This document shows positions 1-11,207 of a DNA stretch of 64,000 nt, in pieces. Origin of the DNA: Monoplex corrugatus (Eukaryota > Mollusca > Gastropoda > Littorinimorpha > Ranellidae); assembly GCA_030674185.1 (NCBI GenBank), contig JAPXFY010000018.1, positions 42,072,432 through 42,136,431 on the forward strand, in the 5' to 3' direction. Within the stretch, counting starts at the first letter, position 1. Each line of letters starts with the position of its first letter. Position numbers and translations under genes: made by a program. Below the pieces are notes generated by a model. That model was not told the DNA's origin and searched no databases. It was given only the letters and a program-made list of their open reading frames with translations.

Positions 1-763
1 AATAGTTTGATACAGAGATCTGAAAAATATGACTATGATTGAATTTTCACGTGATCCACTCGTGCCAAAGGTGTGTATTTATATTTTTCTGATTTAGATC
101 TAATAGTTTGATACAGAGATCTGAAAGGAAGTTTGAATTTGCTGAAATTAAATATTAAAAAAAACAACAGTCAGCATTTCATTTGCTTTTGTCATATCTA
201 CTGACTACTTTCTCTTTAATACCTTCAATATTTTCCACATGATAAGACTTTCCATACTTTTGTTTATTCTTTGGTTATTTTTAGAATTATTTAGTATGTA
301 TTACATTTCTGAGTTTAGTGGTGACAGTAATTTTCGTAGTGATGTTTTCATTCAGCTATGTCATTTTTTCAACCATTGAGCACAGAGGGTGAAGTTGACA
401 TATGGACTCTGTTTTGAGATAGCAGTGTAAGCATTATACACTGCTATCTCATGTAGCAGCAGGGAGCATTATCAGTCAATTTTGCTTTACCTGATAATAG
501 AAAAAAAAAGTGAAAGAAACCAAAACAAAACAGGAATCTTTATTAAACTCACTGAAAAGAGGTGTAAAATATAGTTATCTGCTGTAACAGTATCAAACTT
601 AGCCACAGTGTCTAATAGCAACAGAATACCAGTAACTGAAGTTTAATTTGCACATACTCTCAAGACTTCAGTTTTCAGATGTGGGTAATATTGAATGTTT
701 TCTCAGATTTATGTGAATTTTGAATTTTTTCAACTTTTAAGTGAATTATGGTGTTCCTGACAG
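1..763 (+). other. PNPLA8 intron (partial)
   Basis: No coding exon is visible before the acceptor at 762-763. A 25-base direct repeat occurs at 1-25 and 102-126. Nothing else stands out. Confidence 0.6.
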
Positions 764-955
764 ATGTCAGCCGTCTCTACTCTGATGAACACTCCACGCA
801 TGAAGAAATTTGTCTTTCGCAACTACAATCTACCTCCCAGCACCTACTCCCAGTACCCAGGCAGCTGCATTCATGAATTGTGGCAAGTGATCCGTGCCTC
901 TTCTGCTGCACCAGGATATTATGAAGACTTTCCTTTGGGGGATTATGTGCACTCA
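764..955 (+). CDS. PNPLA8: PNPLA8 exon, patatin domain (phase 0 to 0)
   Basis: The acceptor is ttcctgacag just before 764 and the donor is gtaagc at 956. The 64 codons contain the conserved RNY and RASSAAPGYY stretches of the patatin fold. The exon ends just before the DGG motif, whose Asp codon opens the next exon. Confidence 0.93.
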
Positions 956-3000
956 GTAAGCGTGAATTCTTTTATCTTATTTTCATGTTGTGATTATGTG
1001 ATTTCTGTTTATTTTCAGTTTATTCATTTCCAATCTCCCTGGTCAACATGTGTGCAGACTTGCCAATGTCTAAACATTTCTGAATATTTATTATATCATG
1101 TTAGTTATGTCAGTTGCTGGCTTATGGAAAATGAAAAGAACCAGCATCCGTGCCCACCAAAGATACAAACCTTGGAATCACATAAGGGAATATAATTAGC
1201 TTGTCTAACAGCTCAAGTTCTCCGAACTCCACTAAAAAGTCTGATAGGTGGTGTGCCATGAATCCAGACGAGTCTGGAGAATAGCACTACGCACAGGAGA
1301 AAATTGAAAATGGGGACTTAGAGGCAGAGATTTTCCTTAACCCTTTGACTCCCACACCATATCCACCAACTGCAAAAACTTAACCCTTTGACTCCCTCAC
1401 CCTAACCACCAGCTTCCTGCAGGAAGCTGGTGGATAGGGTGTGGGAATCAAAGGGTTAAGTTTCTGCTTTGCTAGCATGGTTGGCAATGTAGGATGCTGG
1501 TGGACAGGGTGTAGAAAATTGGTGTAGAAAAAAACAACTGTAGAACTGCACAGGAAAACAAAGAAATATCAAGTCTCACAAAAAAACTGTTTGTTATGAA
1601 TAGAATATTCATATGGATTTCTTGGTTGTTTTTATTTCAAATTTTACTTGAGAGTTGTAGGCCTACAAAGTTATTATTGAATGTAGTCTTTTTTCTCTCA
1701 TGTATTGTATGGTTGAAATTATTAATTTGCTTGTGAATGTATGGATGAAATTATTAATTTGCTTGTGAACGAGTTAATTTTGAAAAAAGTTTGGTCTTAG
1801 ATCTGATCAATCTGGACTTAATCATCTAATTTTCAGATGTTATGGTTTGTTTTCAGAGTCACTGTAATGGTCTAGACTGGCAAACTCTGCCTAGTAAGGT
1901 AGTAAAAGGATGCAACTGTTTCATGTTGTTTACATGTAAGCTAGCATCCACCTCAAAGGTCTTTGACCGAGAGATAAACATGAATACTGTCCATTCTTCT
2001 GGGGCTGATCCCATTTCTTTTGTTACTGCTCTTTGATTAAAAAAAAATCATCTGGAAGTCATTTTCCAGTTGAATAAAAATGTTTAAAAAAACTAGTTGT
2101 GAAGTTGAAATTTGATATAATGCCACATGAAAAGAATGTAAATCTAGTTTCTTTATTTTATTTGGGTTTATCCATAGCCTTCATGCTAAGAATAAAACAC
2201 AGAAGCATTGCTAAAAGTTACAGTCCTTTTGTAATTCTCTATTCTCCTCATGCCATTCAAATTACAGTGATGTATTCTCCCTGAAGGGCCATAATTATCT
2301 CATCTTTACCCACATGTCTCGCTTGTTTAAAAAGTCAAATTGGCTAGATTTATTGAAGGGAAGTTGTATGTTCTGGAAAAGACATGAAAACCTTTATTTA
2401 CATTACAGACATGTAAAGTCAAACTTGGCTAGATTTATTGAAGGGAAGTTGTATGTTCTGGAAAAGACGTGAAAACCTTTTTTTACGTAACAACATGTTA
2501 AAGTACAAATTGACTGGATTTATTGAAGGGAGGTTGTATGTTCTAGAAAAGACATGAAAACTTTATTTACATTACAGACATGTGAACAGAAAATGATGCT
2601 CCTGGCTGAGTTACATTGCATCAAATGTGTAATTAGAAAAGAGTTCATTTTATGAAGTGAATGTTTCATGTGGGACTTGTGTAGACCTGTAAAAATTGAA
2701 ATCTGTTTGGTCAGGATGGAGGTCTTTCAAGCAACAACCCCACAGCCCTTGCTGTTCATGAGAGCCGTCTGCTCTGGCCCAATGAGACCATTCAGTGTGT
2801 GGTGTCCCTGGGCACTGGACGCTATGAACCCACCCTGGAACTGACAGGGAGCAACAACAAAGTGTCGCTGAAGGAGAAGGTCGCCAAGGTTGTGGACAGT
2901 GCCACAGACACAGAAGGTGAGAGGACTTCGGGAGTGAAAAAATAAGCTGGCAAGGATAAAGAATCTTAAATATAGCCTTAGCTTAACTGAAATACACACA

Positions 3001-3031
<31 letters not shown>

Positions 3032-3036
3032 CCACA

Positions 3037-3068
<32 letters not shown>

Positions 3069-4106
3069 ACCACACACACACACACACACACAACACACAC
3101 ACACCCCACCACCACACACACACAAAGAGCAAGTGATGCATTTTGATTAAACACACGCTGTCCAGCATTCAACTGCTGGCAGAAATCAACAAAAGAAGAA
3201 TAAAGTACATCAGCCATGCAACCCAAAACACCAATATAGCTCTAAAGACAACAGTTCTGTAAGTAAAAGTGGAGGCCTACGAACACCACCACAAATGTCA
3301 GCATTTTGAAGGTCCGTGAAGTTGTACAGAGAAGTTGAGACTGAGTAAATGGAGGAGAATTGCTGTGACATCTGCTGCAGCAGCTACCATTAAACTTGAT
3401 GATGCTGACAGGTGACAGGTGGCAATGGAAAGTCCTAGGCATCCAAAGCAAGTGACACGTTTCATTTAATTTTACAGCGATGTCGTGTTTGATGCTGCAT
3501 ATCAGTCATATCAGCCAGTGATGGAAAATAATGTCTGTGGATGCCACAAGTTCATGCACAGAGTGATATATCTTTCCTTGATAAACTTTTTTTCATGTTA
3601 ATGAATTCTCAAGTTTTGTTTACAAATTAGGATCTTTGAATTTCTCATGACCTAATCTCCAGAAAGATAACACAGCTAAAAACAGCTCTATTCATTGATT
3701 GTTCTAAGTTGTAATAGTTGAAAAAGACATTCTGCAGAATCATGGTACAAGAAAATGAAACTTGTACGTGTGCAGTTTGTCAGTAGGCCTATAATGCGGA
3801 AAATGTGCAAGATACTTCATAAATGTTAACAGTTTAATTTTTCTCCTTGTTTCAGGGGTGCACGTCATGATGACAGATCTGATGCCTCCAGGGACTTACT
3901 TCCGTTTCAACCCTTATCTTTCTGAAGATCTTCAGTTGGATGAGATTCGCCCAGACCGTCTAGACATCATGAAGCGTGATACCTCTATGTACCTGAGAAA
4001 GAATGAGCTGAAGATGACAAAAGTTGTAGAAACATTGAAACAAAAACGCATGCCCCACCAGTATGCCATGGACTGGCTCAAGTTTAAGGCCGACTCATAT
4101 AAATAG
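764..4106 (+). CDS. PNPLA8: PNPLA8-like calcium-independent phospholipase A2 gamma, 3' three exons (partial)
   Basis: Patatin-family lipases hydrolyse acyl chains of membrane phospholipids with a Ser/Asp dyad; PNPLA8 acts on mitochondrial and peroxisomal membranes. Three exons (764-955, 2715-2916, 3856-4106) join in phase over GT-AG introns to give 214 C-terminal residues and a TAG stop. The first carries FVFRNYNLPP and IRASSAAPGYY, the second opens with the DGG motif holding the catalytic Asp (DGGLSSNNPTALAVHE) followed by VVSLGTGRYEP, and the third carries PPGTYFRFNPYLSEDLQLDE. All match my memory of the vertebrate PNPLA8 C-terminus. The GXSXG nucleophile and the N-terminus lie upstream of the window, so the ATG at 764 is internal. 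The protein ends in Ser-Tyr-Lys, without the SKL-type peroxisomal signal of mammalian PNPLA8. No frameshift was seen. Confidence 0.93.
1030..1165 (+). mobile_element. Degenerate SINE core fragment in PNPLA8 intron
   Basis: The stretch containing tggtcaacatgtgtgcagac, and further on an ...aagaaccagcatccgtgccc stretch, follows the same order of blocks as the SINE at 4275-4690. It is too decayed to show a tRNA-like head. Confidence 0.4.
1337..1514. mobile_element. TTAA-bounded nested foldback element, copy 1
   Basis: It begins TTAACCCTTTGACTCCCAC. Inside it, 1380-1459 is a near-perfect foldback of about 40-bp arms running from TTAACCCTTTGACTCCC to a mirrored AAAGGGTTAA. The outer right arm (gctggtggacagggtg) is present but lacks the final TTAA. 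Related copies are at 5713-5885 and 23981-24170. TTAA ends and CCC-starting inverted repeats resemble piggyBac-type non-autonomous elements; this is inference, since no transposase is visible. Confidence 0.6.
2332..2584. repeat. About 85-bp tandem repeat, three copies
   Basis: Three successive units share gatttattgaagggaagttg (with small changes), then gtatgttctggaaaagac and a T-rich end with acatg. They begin near 2332, 2416 and 2501, in the PNPLA8 intron just before the 2715 exon. Confidence 0.85.
2715..2916 (+). CDS. PNPLA8: PNPLA8 exon with catalytic DGG motif
   Basis: The acceptor is tttggtcag before 2715 and the donor is gtgag at 2917. The 202 bases start with the catalytic-dyad Asp of DGG and run through NNPTALAVHE and SLGTGRYEP to DSATDTE. 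One base is left over, which the next exon completes. Confidence 0.93.
2995..3124. repeat. (CA)n microsatellite in PNPLA8 intron
   Basis: A nearly uninterrupted CA run with a few CC and AA steps. It generates spurious Cys/Val-rich frames on the minus strand. Confidence 0.95.
3856..4106 (+). CDS. PNPLA8: PNPLA8 terminal coding exon
   Basis: The acceptor is ttgtttcag before 3856. Two bases complete a Gly codon, then VHVMMTDLMPPGTYFRFNPY and a lysine-rich helical tail follow to the stop at 4104-4106. The coding end is Ala-Asp-Ser-Tyr-Lys. Confidence 0.92.
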
Positions 4107-4274
4107 ATTTTTGAGTGTTTACCAACTCCATAGTAGAGAATATGCTTGGGTGAAAAATGAACATTATGCAGTGGGGACTGCTTCAGTTGTTTGTTGTCAT
4201 CATTGCTGGTTTGTTTTTTTATCATACAATTTGAAAAGGACAGGTTACCAGTCTTCATAATTGTCATACTTGTG

Positions 4275-4690
4275 CAGACAGACTTAATGGTCACGTGGGT
4301 AAGATTCAAGACTTCCAGTCTAAAATCTAGGTTCAGTCCAATTGGGTACCTCTCACTGGGTGGGTAAAGAGTGGATTTTTTCCAGATCTCTCACATCAGC
4401 ATGTGCCCGGACCTGTTAGGGTCAAAATCCCTTAGTGTGTAAACATGCAGAACATTAAATATGTATGTTAAGCATCCTGTAGGTCATATTGGTGCCTGAT
4501 GACTTAGGGAAACATGAAAACACTGAGCATGAATGCCCACCAAACCTGCAGACCGCGTAACATGTGCAGACTGTGCAACAGCATATTGCCTGAAGTGTGG
4601 GAAAAACAACATGCGTACATCACATGCTGCTAAAAAAAATCGGAACACTGAAAAAAAAAGTTTGGGGTGAAAGATAGCAGTCATATGCAA
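4275..4690 (+). mobile_element. tRNA-derived SINE (family 1)
   Basis: A tRNA-like head shows an A-box-like ggtcacgtgggtaag and a B-box-like aggttcagtccaa. It is followed by ccagatctctcacatcagca, a gtgtaaacatgcagaac block and ttaagcatcctgtaggtcat. This order recalls a SINE type frequent in gastropod genomes (recollection, not a search). Confidence 0.6.
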
Positions 4691-5712
4691 GCTGGGGTTT
4701 TCTTTTGTTATTTAGTTTTTTATTGTAGTGGTTGTTTTATGTTAATTTAATTAAACCACAGAGCACATTCATCCTTTGTTGTTGTTTTTTTTTCTAGCAA
4801 GTATATGACATTGTAATTATTTACAGATTTTTGTGATACATTGTTCAAAATGTGTATGCATTCATTTTGGGAGACAAGTGTACTTTCATTTTAATTTTCC
4901 TGTGTTGCCTATTGTGTTCAGCATCTGATCAAGTTCATTTGCGTTTTTCCATGTATAGCCCCAAACCTTTTCTACCTCATCCGAGCAGTGGAGGTTTGTT
5001 GAGATATTGTATATTAGTATTCCAGAACATAAATATGGGGGAAAATAGACTTAGAAAAAAGGAAGGTAGTACTAATTTCTACTGAATCATTCATACAAGA
5101 GCATATTCAGACTTTAAAAACGACCTGAAAACGAGCCTTTCTAAGTTTTTCAGAAAGTACAGCCACATTCATCTGTCCCAAGTAGTATTCCATCATAATC
5201 TGATGAAATCTCGAGTAATTTATTGCCTATTCGAGTGATAATCTCCATTTCCCCCTGTCTCTTTACTGTTGGATGAAGTGAGGGAAGGGAAGGTTCTTTC
5301 ACATTTATAGTCCACCATACCTTTGAGGCCGTCTCTGAGCTGAATGGGAAAATACCTAAGAATGCCATTTCCCAAGATAATTAATACCAGCAAGAATATC
5401 TCTGCACTATTGATTCATTGGCACTATAATGCATCATAATTGTCCTTGTACATATCCCAGATCAGGAATGTTCAGTTTACTTCAATTTCGTATGAACGTT
5501 CTGGATCAGGAATTTGGAAAGTCCTAACTTAACAGACTGGTGCCTCAACGTGTTCACATAGAGGTGTAAGCTAACAATAGCATGAGGTGTCAAATGCAAC
5601 CAATCAGTCCAAGAGTTTATTGTGGTGTTTGTATACTAGAAAAGTATTTCCCTAGTGGCTGGGCTCAGTCCATGTCAGCTGTGCCGATCGATGCTGAACG
5701 AAGCAGACCACA

Positions 5713-5885
5713 TTAACCCTTTGACTTTCCGCACCCTGTCCACCAACAACCTGCATTGTCAATCATGCTAACAAAGCGAAACGTTAACCGTTTTGACTCC
5801 CTCAGGAAGCTGGTGGATATGGTGAGGGAGTCAAAGTGTTAAGTTTTTGCAGTTGATGGACAGGGCGCAGGAGTCAAAGGGTTAA
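5713..5885. mobile_element. TTAA-bounded nested foldback element, copy 2
   Basis: The outer ends are TTAACCCTTTGACT at 5713 and GAGTCAAAGGGTTAA ending at 5885. An inner foldback (from 5784) carries ttgactccctcaggaagctg and its mirror gagggagtcaaagtgttaag. This is the most complete copy of the family, with an intact TTAA at both ends. Confidence 0.65.
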
Positions 5886-6357
5886 GCAGCATTTTACCAT
5901 TGCTCAAGTAGTTGAAAGTTCAAACATTTAGGAAGACAAGATCGTATCTCCAGTACAGAGAGCTACATTTTGAAGGGGGAGGGAGTATCAGGAGGAGTGT
6001 ACATCACGTTGTGGACCATAGGCCCAGAAACAGGCTGGCTCGACGCTTGTATAGTCTGCATGTGTCAAACAAGCATCACACCCCTTACTGTAACCTACAA
6101 TTAATGTAATTTCTTTGCCATATTGTAGTGTGTTCTGTACATAACATTCTTGTTCCTGCTTCCTGCACAGCCACTGATTCATTGAAAGTATATCATCTTA
6201 CAGTAATGCTGAAATTAAGAATATTTCCACATGGTCTGCCAAGCTAAAAATCTCGAGGTAAGAAGATGCACTAACCCAGTATATGAATAATCCGTTCTGA
6301 AAGTCCAAGCTTCATTTTCCTTTTTTTAAAATTCCCCCTACTCCACATAAATGGGCC

Positions 6358-7310
6358 ACCTGTGAGAAAACTGAAAGGGAAGGTTTGGCCATACTGAGTG
6401 GATTAACAGTTGAAGGTCGATATGGTCCAGCATGCAATAGCAAGTGCATCAAGAATAGGCAGGGCTGATTTCAAGTTAAAGGGGTGAGGGGCAATTGAGG
6501 ATGAGATTAAATGCATACACATTAAAAGAAATGACAAATGCTACAAAAGGGGTGTGGTGTTTGCGCATGAGTGTACCAGTAAAAAAAAAAATTGAGTTAA
6601 CTGTGTGTATATGTTTCAGTTGTATTCAGTTGAGGAATACTTTATACTTTAATTGAGCTTTGTTTGAGGAAAAAGGGATGTAGTGTTTGCGCATGAGTAT
6701 TCCAGTAGAAAAGAATTACCTGTGAGAAAACTGAAGGGGAAGGTTTGGCCATACTGAGTGGATTAACAGTTGAAGGTCGATATGGTCCAGCATGCAATAG
6801 CAAGTGCATCAAGAATAGGCAGGGCTGATTTCAAGTTAAAGGAGTGAGGGGCAATTGAGGATGAGATAAAGTGCATACACATTAAAAGAAATGACAAATG
6901 CTACAAAAGGGGTGTGGTGTTTGCGCACGAGTGTACCAGTAAAAAAAAGAATTGAGTTAACTGTGTGTATATGTTTCAGTTGTATTCAGTTGAGGAATAC
7001 TTTATACTTTAATTGAGCTTTGTTTGAGGAAAAAGGGATGTAGTGTTTGCGCATGAGCATTCCAGTAGAAAAGAATTACGAGTTAAGCGTGTATCTATGT
7101 ATATGTTTCAGTTGTATTCAGTTGAGGAATACTTTACTTTGATTGTTGAGCCTTGTTTCAGAAGAAAGGGGTTTAGTGTTTGCGTGCGAGTATTCCAGGA
7201 AAAAAGCGTGAATTACGAGTTTATTGTGTATACTCGTTTCATTTGTGTTAAGTTGAGGAATACTTTACTTTGACTGTTGAAGTTTTGTTTCAGAAGAAGG
7301 GAGAATTGAG
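6358..7310. repeat. 360-bp tandem duplication followed by decayed shorter units
   Basis: 6358-6717 and 6718-7077 are almost identical at an exact 360-base offset. Inside each, a shorter unit recurs with tagtgtttgcgcatgag and cagttgaggaatacttta. Further decayed short units continue to about 7300. The high identity suggests a recent duplication. Confidence 0.88.
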
Positions 7311-7935
7311 TTTATGCATCTGTACAAGTGTGTATATTGCTTAACTGAAGAATCATCATGTGCTGTTGTGAATATAGTTACCCAGTAATTACTTTGCATT
7401 GAATTGTCGAGTATGAGCCGTAATGATTTTAGGTCATTAATTGCATTTTAGATGACTTACTGAGCAGTTGCATGTATATATTGTTTATTCCTTTTATTGT
7501 TAAGAAGCAGATGAGATACTTCAGGCATTGTGTCTTGGTTTGTCAAATTTTTTTTTAGGTTGTTATAATTTACCCTTTGTTTTCAGTTAAGAGGTGTGTG
7601 CTGCATTACAAAAATTAATGATCTTGCCAGTCTGTGATCTGATTTACTCTTATTGCAATATTGAATTTTAATATGAAATTACACGCATGTCTACGTAATA
7701 TATGTAATGAGTGGTGCGATACACGTTTTCATGCATGTCGGCATAATGAATGGCGTGACATAAAAATGGACCTTTTTAATGCTAGTCTGTGTTATGAGTG
7801 CTATGATACATTGTTTGTTTTTTATGTATTTCTTAGTAAGTTAATCTGTCTCCCCACAGTGTGTAGTGTTTGTTTTCTTTTTATTCATTTGCAGTTTGAA
7901 AACCATCTAACATGTATAGAAAAGTAAATAAAAAA

Positions 7936-9630
7936 AAAATTGGACTATCCATGTTTAATTCCTGTGAATAACCTTATTTATTGGGTTTTGTTATTGTTGT
8001 GAGTTGTTAATTTTTTGGGGTCAAGAATTGGTGTTCTGTAAAACTTTAGAAGGCTGGAGGTTCCAAGCTCTCATTTGAAAATTGCAGAGGATTTTCTAAT
8101 ATCCCATATATTTTTAGTGTATTCTTCTTTATCATTTGTTTCTTTTGACGCTTTTTTTGTAATATCTGAAAATGATGGTATTTGTTTTGTTTTGATTTTT
8201 AAATTTACTGTGCTTCATTGTATTGTGTTGGTGATGATTTAGGGACATGTGTGTTGCATGTAATTGCTAACTGAGGGAGTTAAGCAACAAATAAACCGAA
8301 AGATTAATACTATTGTGTAATTATTTAGGGTCTCTGAAACATTTTAAAATTCAGCTTGGTTTTTGAAGACAATCTGCTGATGTTAAGAAAGTTCACTCAC
8401 TTAATCCCTAACCCTCCTGTTTAGAACTTTTCTCTTTTCCCTGTTGATAGCAAAGTTTTCTTAAATGCATCTATACATGATGTTCTGGTTTGATACACAC
8501 TGTGCAGGTTTTGCTGCAGAGTCTGCATACTCTCGTTTTTCTGGACTTATCCCATGTCATATCTATCTACCAACGCTATAAGTTGATTTGAAAAACAAAT
8601 TAATGGTGGGTTGATTTATTGGACCCATTTGGATTTCTATCTATCAGTGCTATTCATTTATTTGATAAAATTAACTAACACCAAACAGAATTTAATAAAC
8701 ACAGAATTACTGTAGCTTTTTTTTATTTTGATCAGAACTTAAAACTTCATGAAATAAAGAGATAAGCACCCTCAAATTTAATAAACACTAAATAGAAATA
8801 CTGAAGATTCTTCATTATTCTGATCAGATCTTAAGAACAAATCATCTTCTCAGGCTTAACTTCCAAACATGGCATTCTTAAGTTAAAAACTGTATACATT
8901 TTTATACGTTGTTTTTGTCTTTCATATTTTGTATTACATCATTTCATTTGGTTTGAAATAATTAAACATGTGACTGAATAAAATGTATGTCAAGGAACTT
9001 TCAAGTTTCGAACTCTTGTTTACATTATGTATGAGAGGAATAGACAAAACTTTGAATGGTATATGTATTTTGAAATTTTACACCATTATATAATTTTAAG
9101 TCTTGCGTCATTGTAAAATTTTCCTCTTTCCATAAAACATTTCAAGGTTTTACCAGTGTTTGATGAGTCAGTGCTGGTATTCTTAATTTTACACTATGAG
9201 CTCCTTAAGTGGTTTTATTAATTTAACCACATTTATCCATTCAAATATCTACTTCATCTGCCAAGTGATAAATGACCACAAAAGCCAAGATAAAAATGAC
9301 ATGATCTATGAGCAGGTGTTTGACATGACATCTTGAGAAATACTTTATATTTTCATATCAATGCCTGTCAGCTCATAAGGCTTATGCACAGGTTCACAGC
9401 TTATGCCATGATTATTTTGGATCTGACCCATCATAATGCATCTGTGGCATCACTGCATGTGGGACTTATCCAGACATGGAGACACCATACCAAGAAACTG
9501 ACCTGAGGAATAAATTAAAACTGTGATGCTTCAGCAATCAAAACATTCATGCTGATAATGAATAGACTAGAAATATGTACTCAAAATACTAGAACATAGA
9601 AAATGCATTATCAATATAAAATTAAAATCT
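7936..9630. other. Intergenic region between convergent genes
   Basis: A/T-rich, with no coding region, RNA gene or clear repeat recognised. It separates the PNPLA8 3' end from the 3' end of the selenophosphate synthetase gene. Confidence 0.5.
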
Positions 9631-9644
9631 CTTCAAAAAGTTAT

Positions 9645-9650
9645 TTTATT
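9645..9650 (-). terminator. Candidate polyadenylation signal of selenophosphate synthetase
   Basis: AATAAA on the minus strand (TTTATT on plus), about 1.37 kb after the stop codon and about 190 bases past the SECIS candidate. A transcript ending here would include that element. Confidence 0.5.
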
Positions 9651-11022
9651 TATAAAACCATGGTACTTTACAGTTAGCAAATAGAGCATGAAGTACAATA
9701 TATTAGATGGAGACAAAGAAAAAAGACATTATCCAATTCAAGTAATCTGAAACGTACTGTTTTTAATGTCGTTATTACAGACTTTGGTTATGAAGCATGG
9801 AGAAACAGGACTTCAGTGAGAAATGGTTTCTTATACAGTCGCAAATCACGATAACATGAAACTTTAACAAATTTTAATGATCAACGTTCACTCGCTTCCA
9901 CACTAAGATAAACAAGAACAGTAACAGACAATCTGAAAGAAAATTTCCTTTTAATGATATTTCCTGCATTAATGAAGATGATTGTAAGCATTCAAATGCA
10001 CTGGTGACAAGCAGAGGATAGAGGTTTAAAAAAAAAAAGTTGTGAAAATGAAACATGGTATAGCACAGGCTTCAAAAGTCCTAGCAATTTCAGAAATGTC
10101 TGTGTCCAGTCTAGTAGAGCCTCTGATTCCGTTTCCTTTAGAAAAAAAAAAGGGAAGATTTGATTTCAGCTATTCTATGAATTTTGCCCAAATGGCAGGT
10201 GATGCCAACTCCTGCTGAATTCTTGGTAAGATTTCAATCTAAAGTTTAGTCTGCCGCCAAGATGAGGCTGAAATGGCTGTTCTTAAAAAAGAACATTACA
10301 TAGATATAAATGAAATAATATTAGTGACTATATATAGTGGTCCCAATGCCCAAATTTCAAAGTAAACTCCCCTCTTACAGTTTCTCTAGCACCTTTACAA
10401 ACATCATTCTGTAAAAAAGAAATGGTATGGAAAAGCAGACTAATAAAATAGTAAAAATGATGAAAAAAAAACCACTATGGTCAAATGACGAACGTATGCG
10501 AAATGAAATATGCATATTCTCATGATGCACAAAGCAAGAAACAATTAAAGCATGTCCAGCATATCCAACCATTTTGGGTGATTCTTGAAAAGAAATGTGC
10601 ATTTCATCTTACTGACGCTCAAACAATAAACAGCATTAAAAATAGGTCAAGCAATTCCAGCATCACGGTAATTCGAAATTCCTTTCCTCCAGAACACACA
10701 AGTGGTAAGAAAATTTGCCTCCTCCTTGCACATTACGACACAAAAATTTGTTCTTACAATGACTAATGGTTTTGTTCTTCAAATAACATGGTTCCATTTC
10801 CTGGCCATGTAGCAGTGATGGGACATGCAGTTCACCCAGTCAGGCCTAAGCCATCTGCACTGCTCAAGTATAAAGCAAAGACATGACTAAACGCACTGCG
10901 AGCCACGGGAGTACAGATTGCCACCTTCTATAACCCCTAAGCCCTGACCGTCCACTGCCATCATATGGTCAAGTGAAGACATTCTCTCCAAGTCATACAC
11001 ACATGATGTAAAAGGCTGCATG
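9651..11022 (-). other. SEPHS2: Selenophosphate synthetase 3' UTR
   Basis: It runs from the stop at 11023 to the AATAAA at 9650-9645 and holds the SECIS candidate. No coding potential was recognised. Confidence 0.55.
9838..9900 (-). promoter_or_regulatory. Candidate SECIS element in the selenophosphate synthetase 3' UTR
   Basis: SECIS folds recruit the selenocysteine insertion machinery. Read on the minus strand: GTGA (9891-9888), then a 12-base arm acgttgatcatt, then AAAA, then an apical part, then atgttatcgt and GAT (9847-9845). The arms pair ACG/CGT, TGA/TTA and CAT/ATG around one mismatch and a bulge. UGA therefore faces GA as in the SECIS non-Watson-Crick quartet, and the unpaired As lie 12 bases after it, as expected. 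The weak points are G instead of A before UGA and a short lower stem. Other ATGA/GTGA sites between 9660 and 11022 fit worse. Confidence 0.5.
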
Positions 11023-11207
11023 CTACCAAAGTTCGCCTTCACGATCCCTGGCAGGCACCTCAATCACTCGTGGCTTGTCAATGATGCGAGCTGTTCGAGA
11101 GCCTCTCTCCACAATGCCGATGATCCAAGACTGGTAGCCCTCTTGCTTTTCAATGTCCTTGCAGAAGGCAGCAGCTTGTTCACGGGGCAATGCAATCAGC
11201 AACCCAC
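11023..11207 (-). CDS. SEPHS2: Selenophosphate synthetase terminal coding exon 7
   Basis: The acceptor is gattgccag. It encodes [40 protein letters not shown] and KPRVIEV, and stops with TAG at 11025-11023. The tail after VIEV is short and variable, as usual in the family. Confidence 0.93.

Larger units (their letters stand above)
4107..7935 (+). other. PNPLA8 3' UTR / downstream region
   Basis: No second gene is visible before the convergent selenium gene. AATAAA occurs at 7927-7932 within taaataaaaaaaaaa, and others follow near 8287 and 8984. The region holds a SINE (4275-4690), a foldback element (5713-5885) and a tandem duplication (6358-7300). Which polyadenylation site is used cannot be told from sequence. 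Confidence 0.45.

Noticed and set aside
9420..9480. ATGA-N12-AAAA on minus near 9432 as the SECIS
   Set aside because: The spacing fits, but the following arm does not pair and it lies beyond the likely polyadenylation signal.
10390..10620. Other ATGA sites (10392, 10510, 10603) and 10970 as SECIS starts
   Set aside because: The unpaired As are at the wrong distance, or no complementary arm with GA follows.
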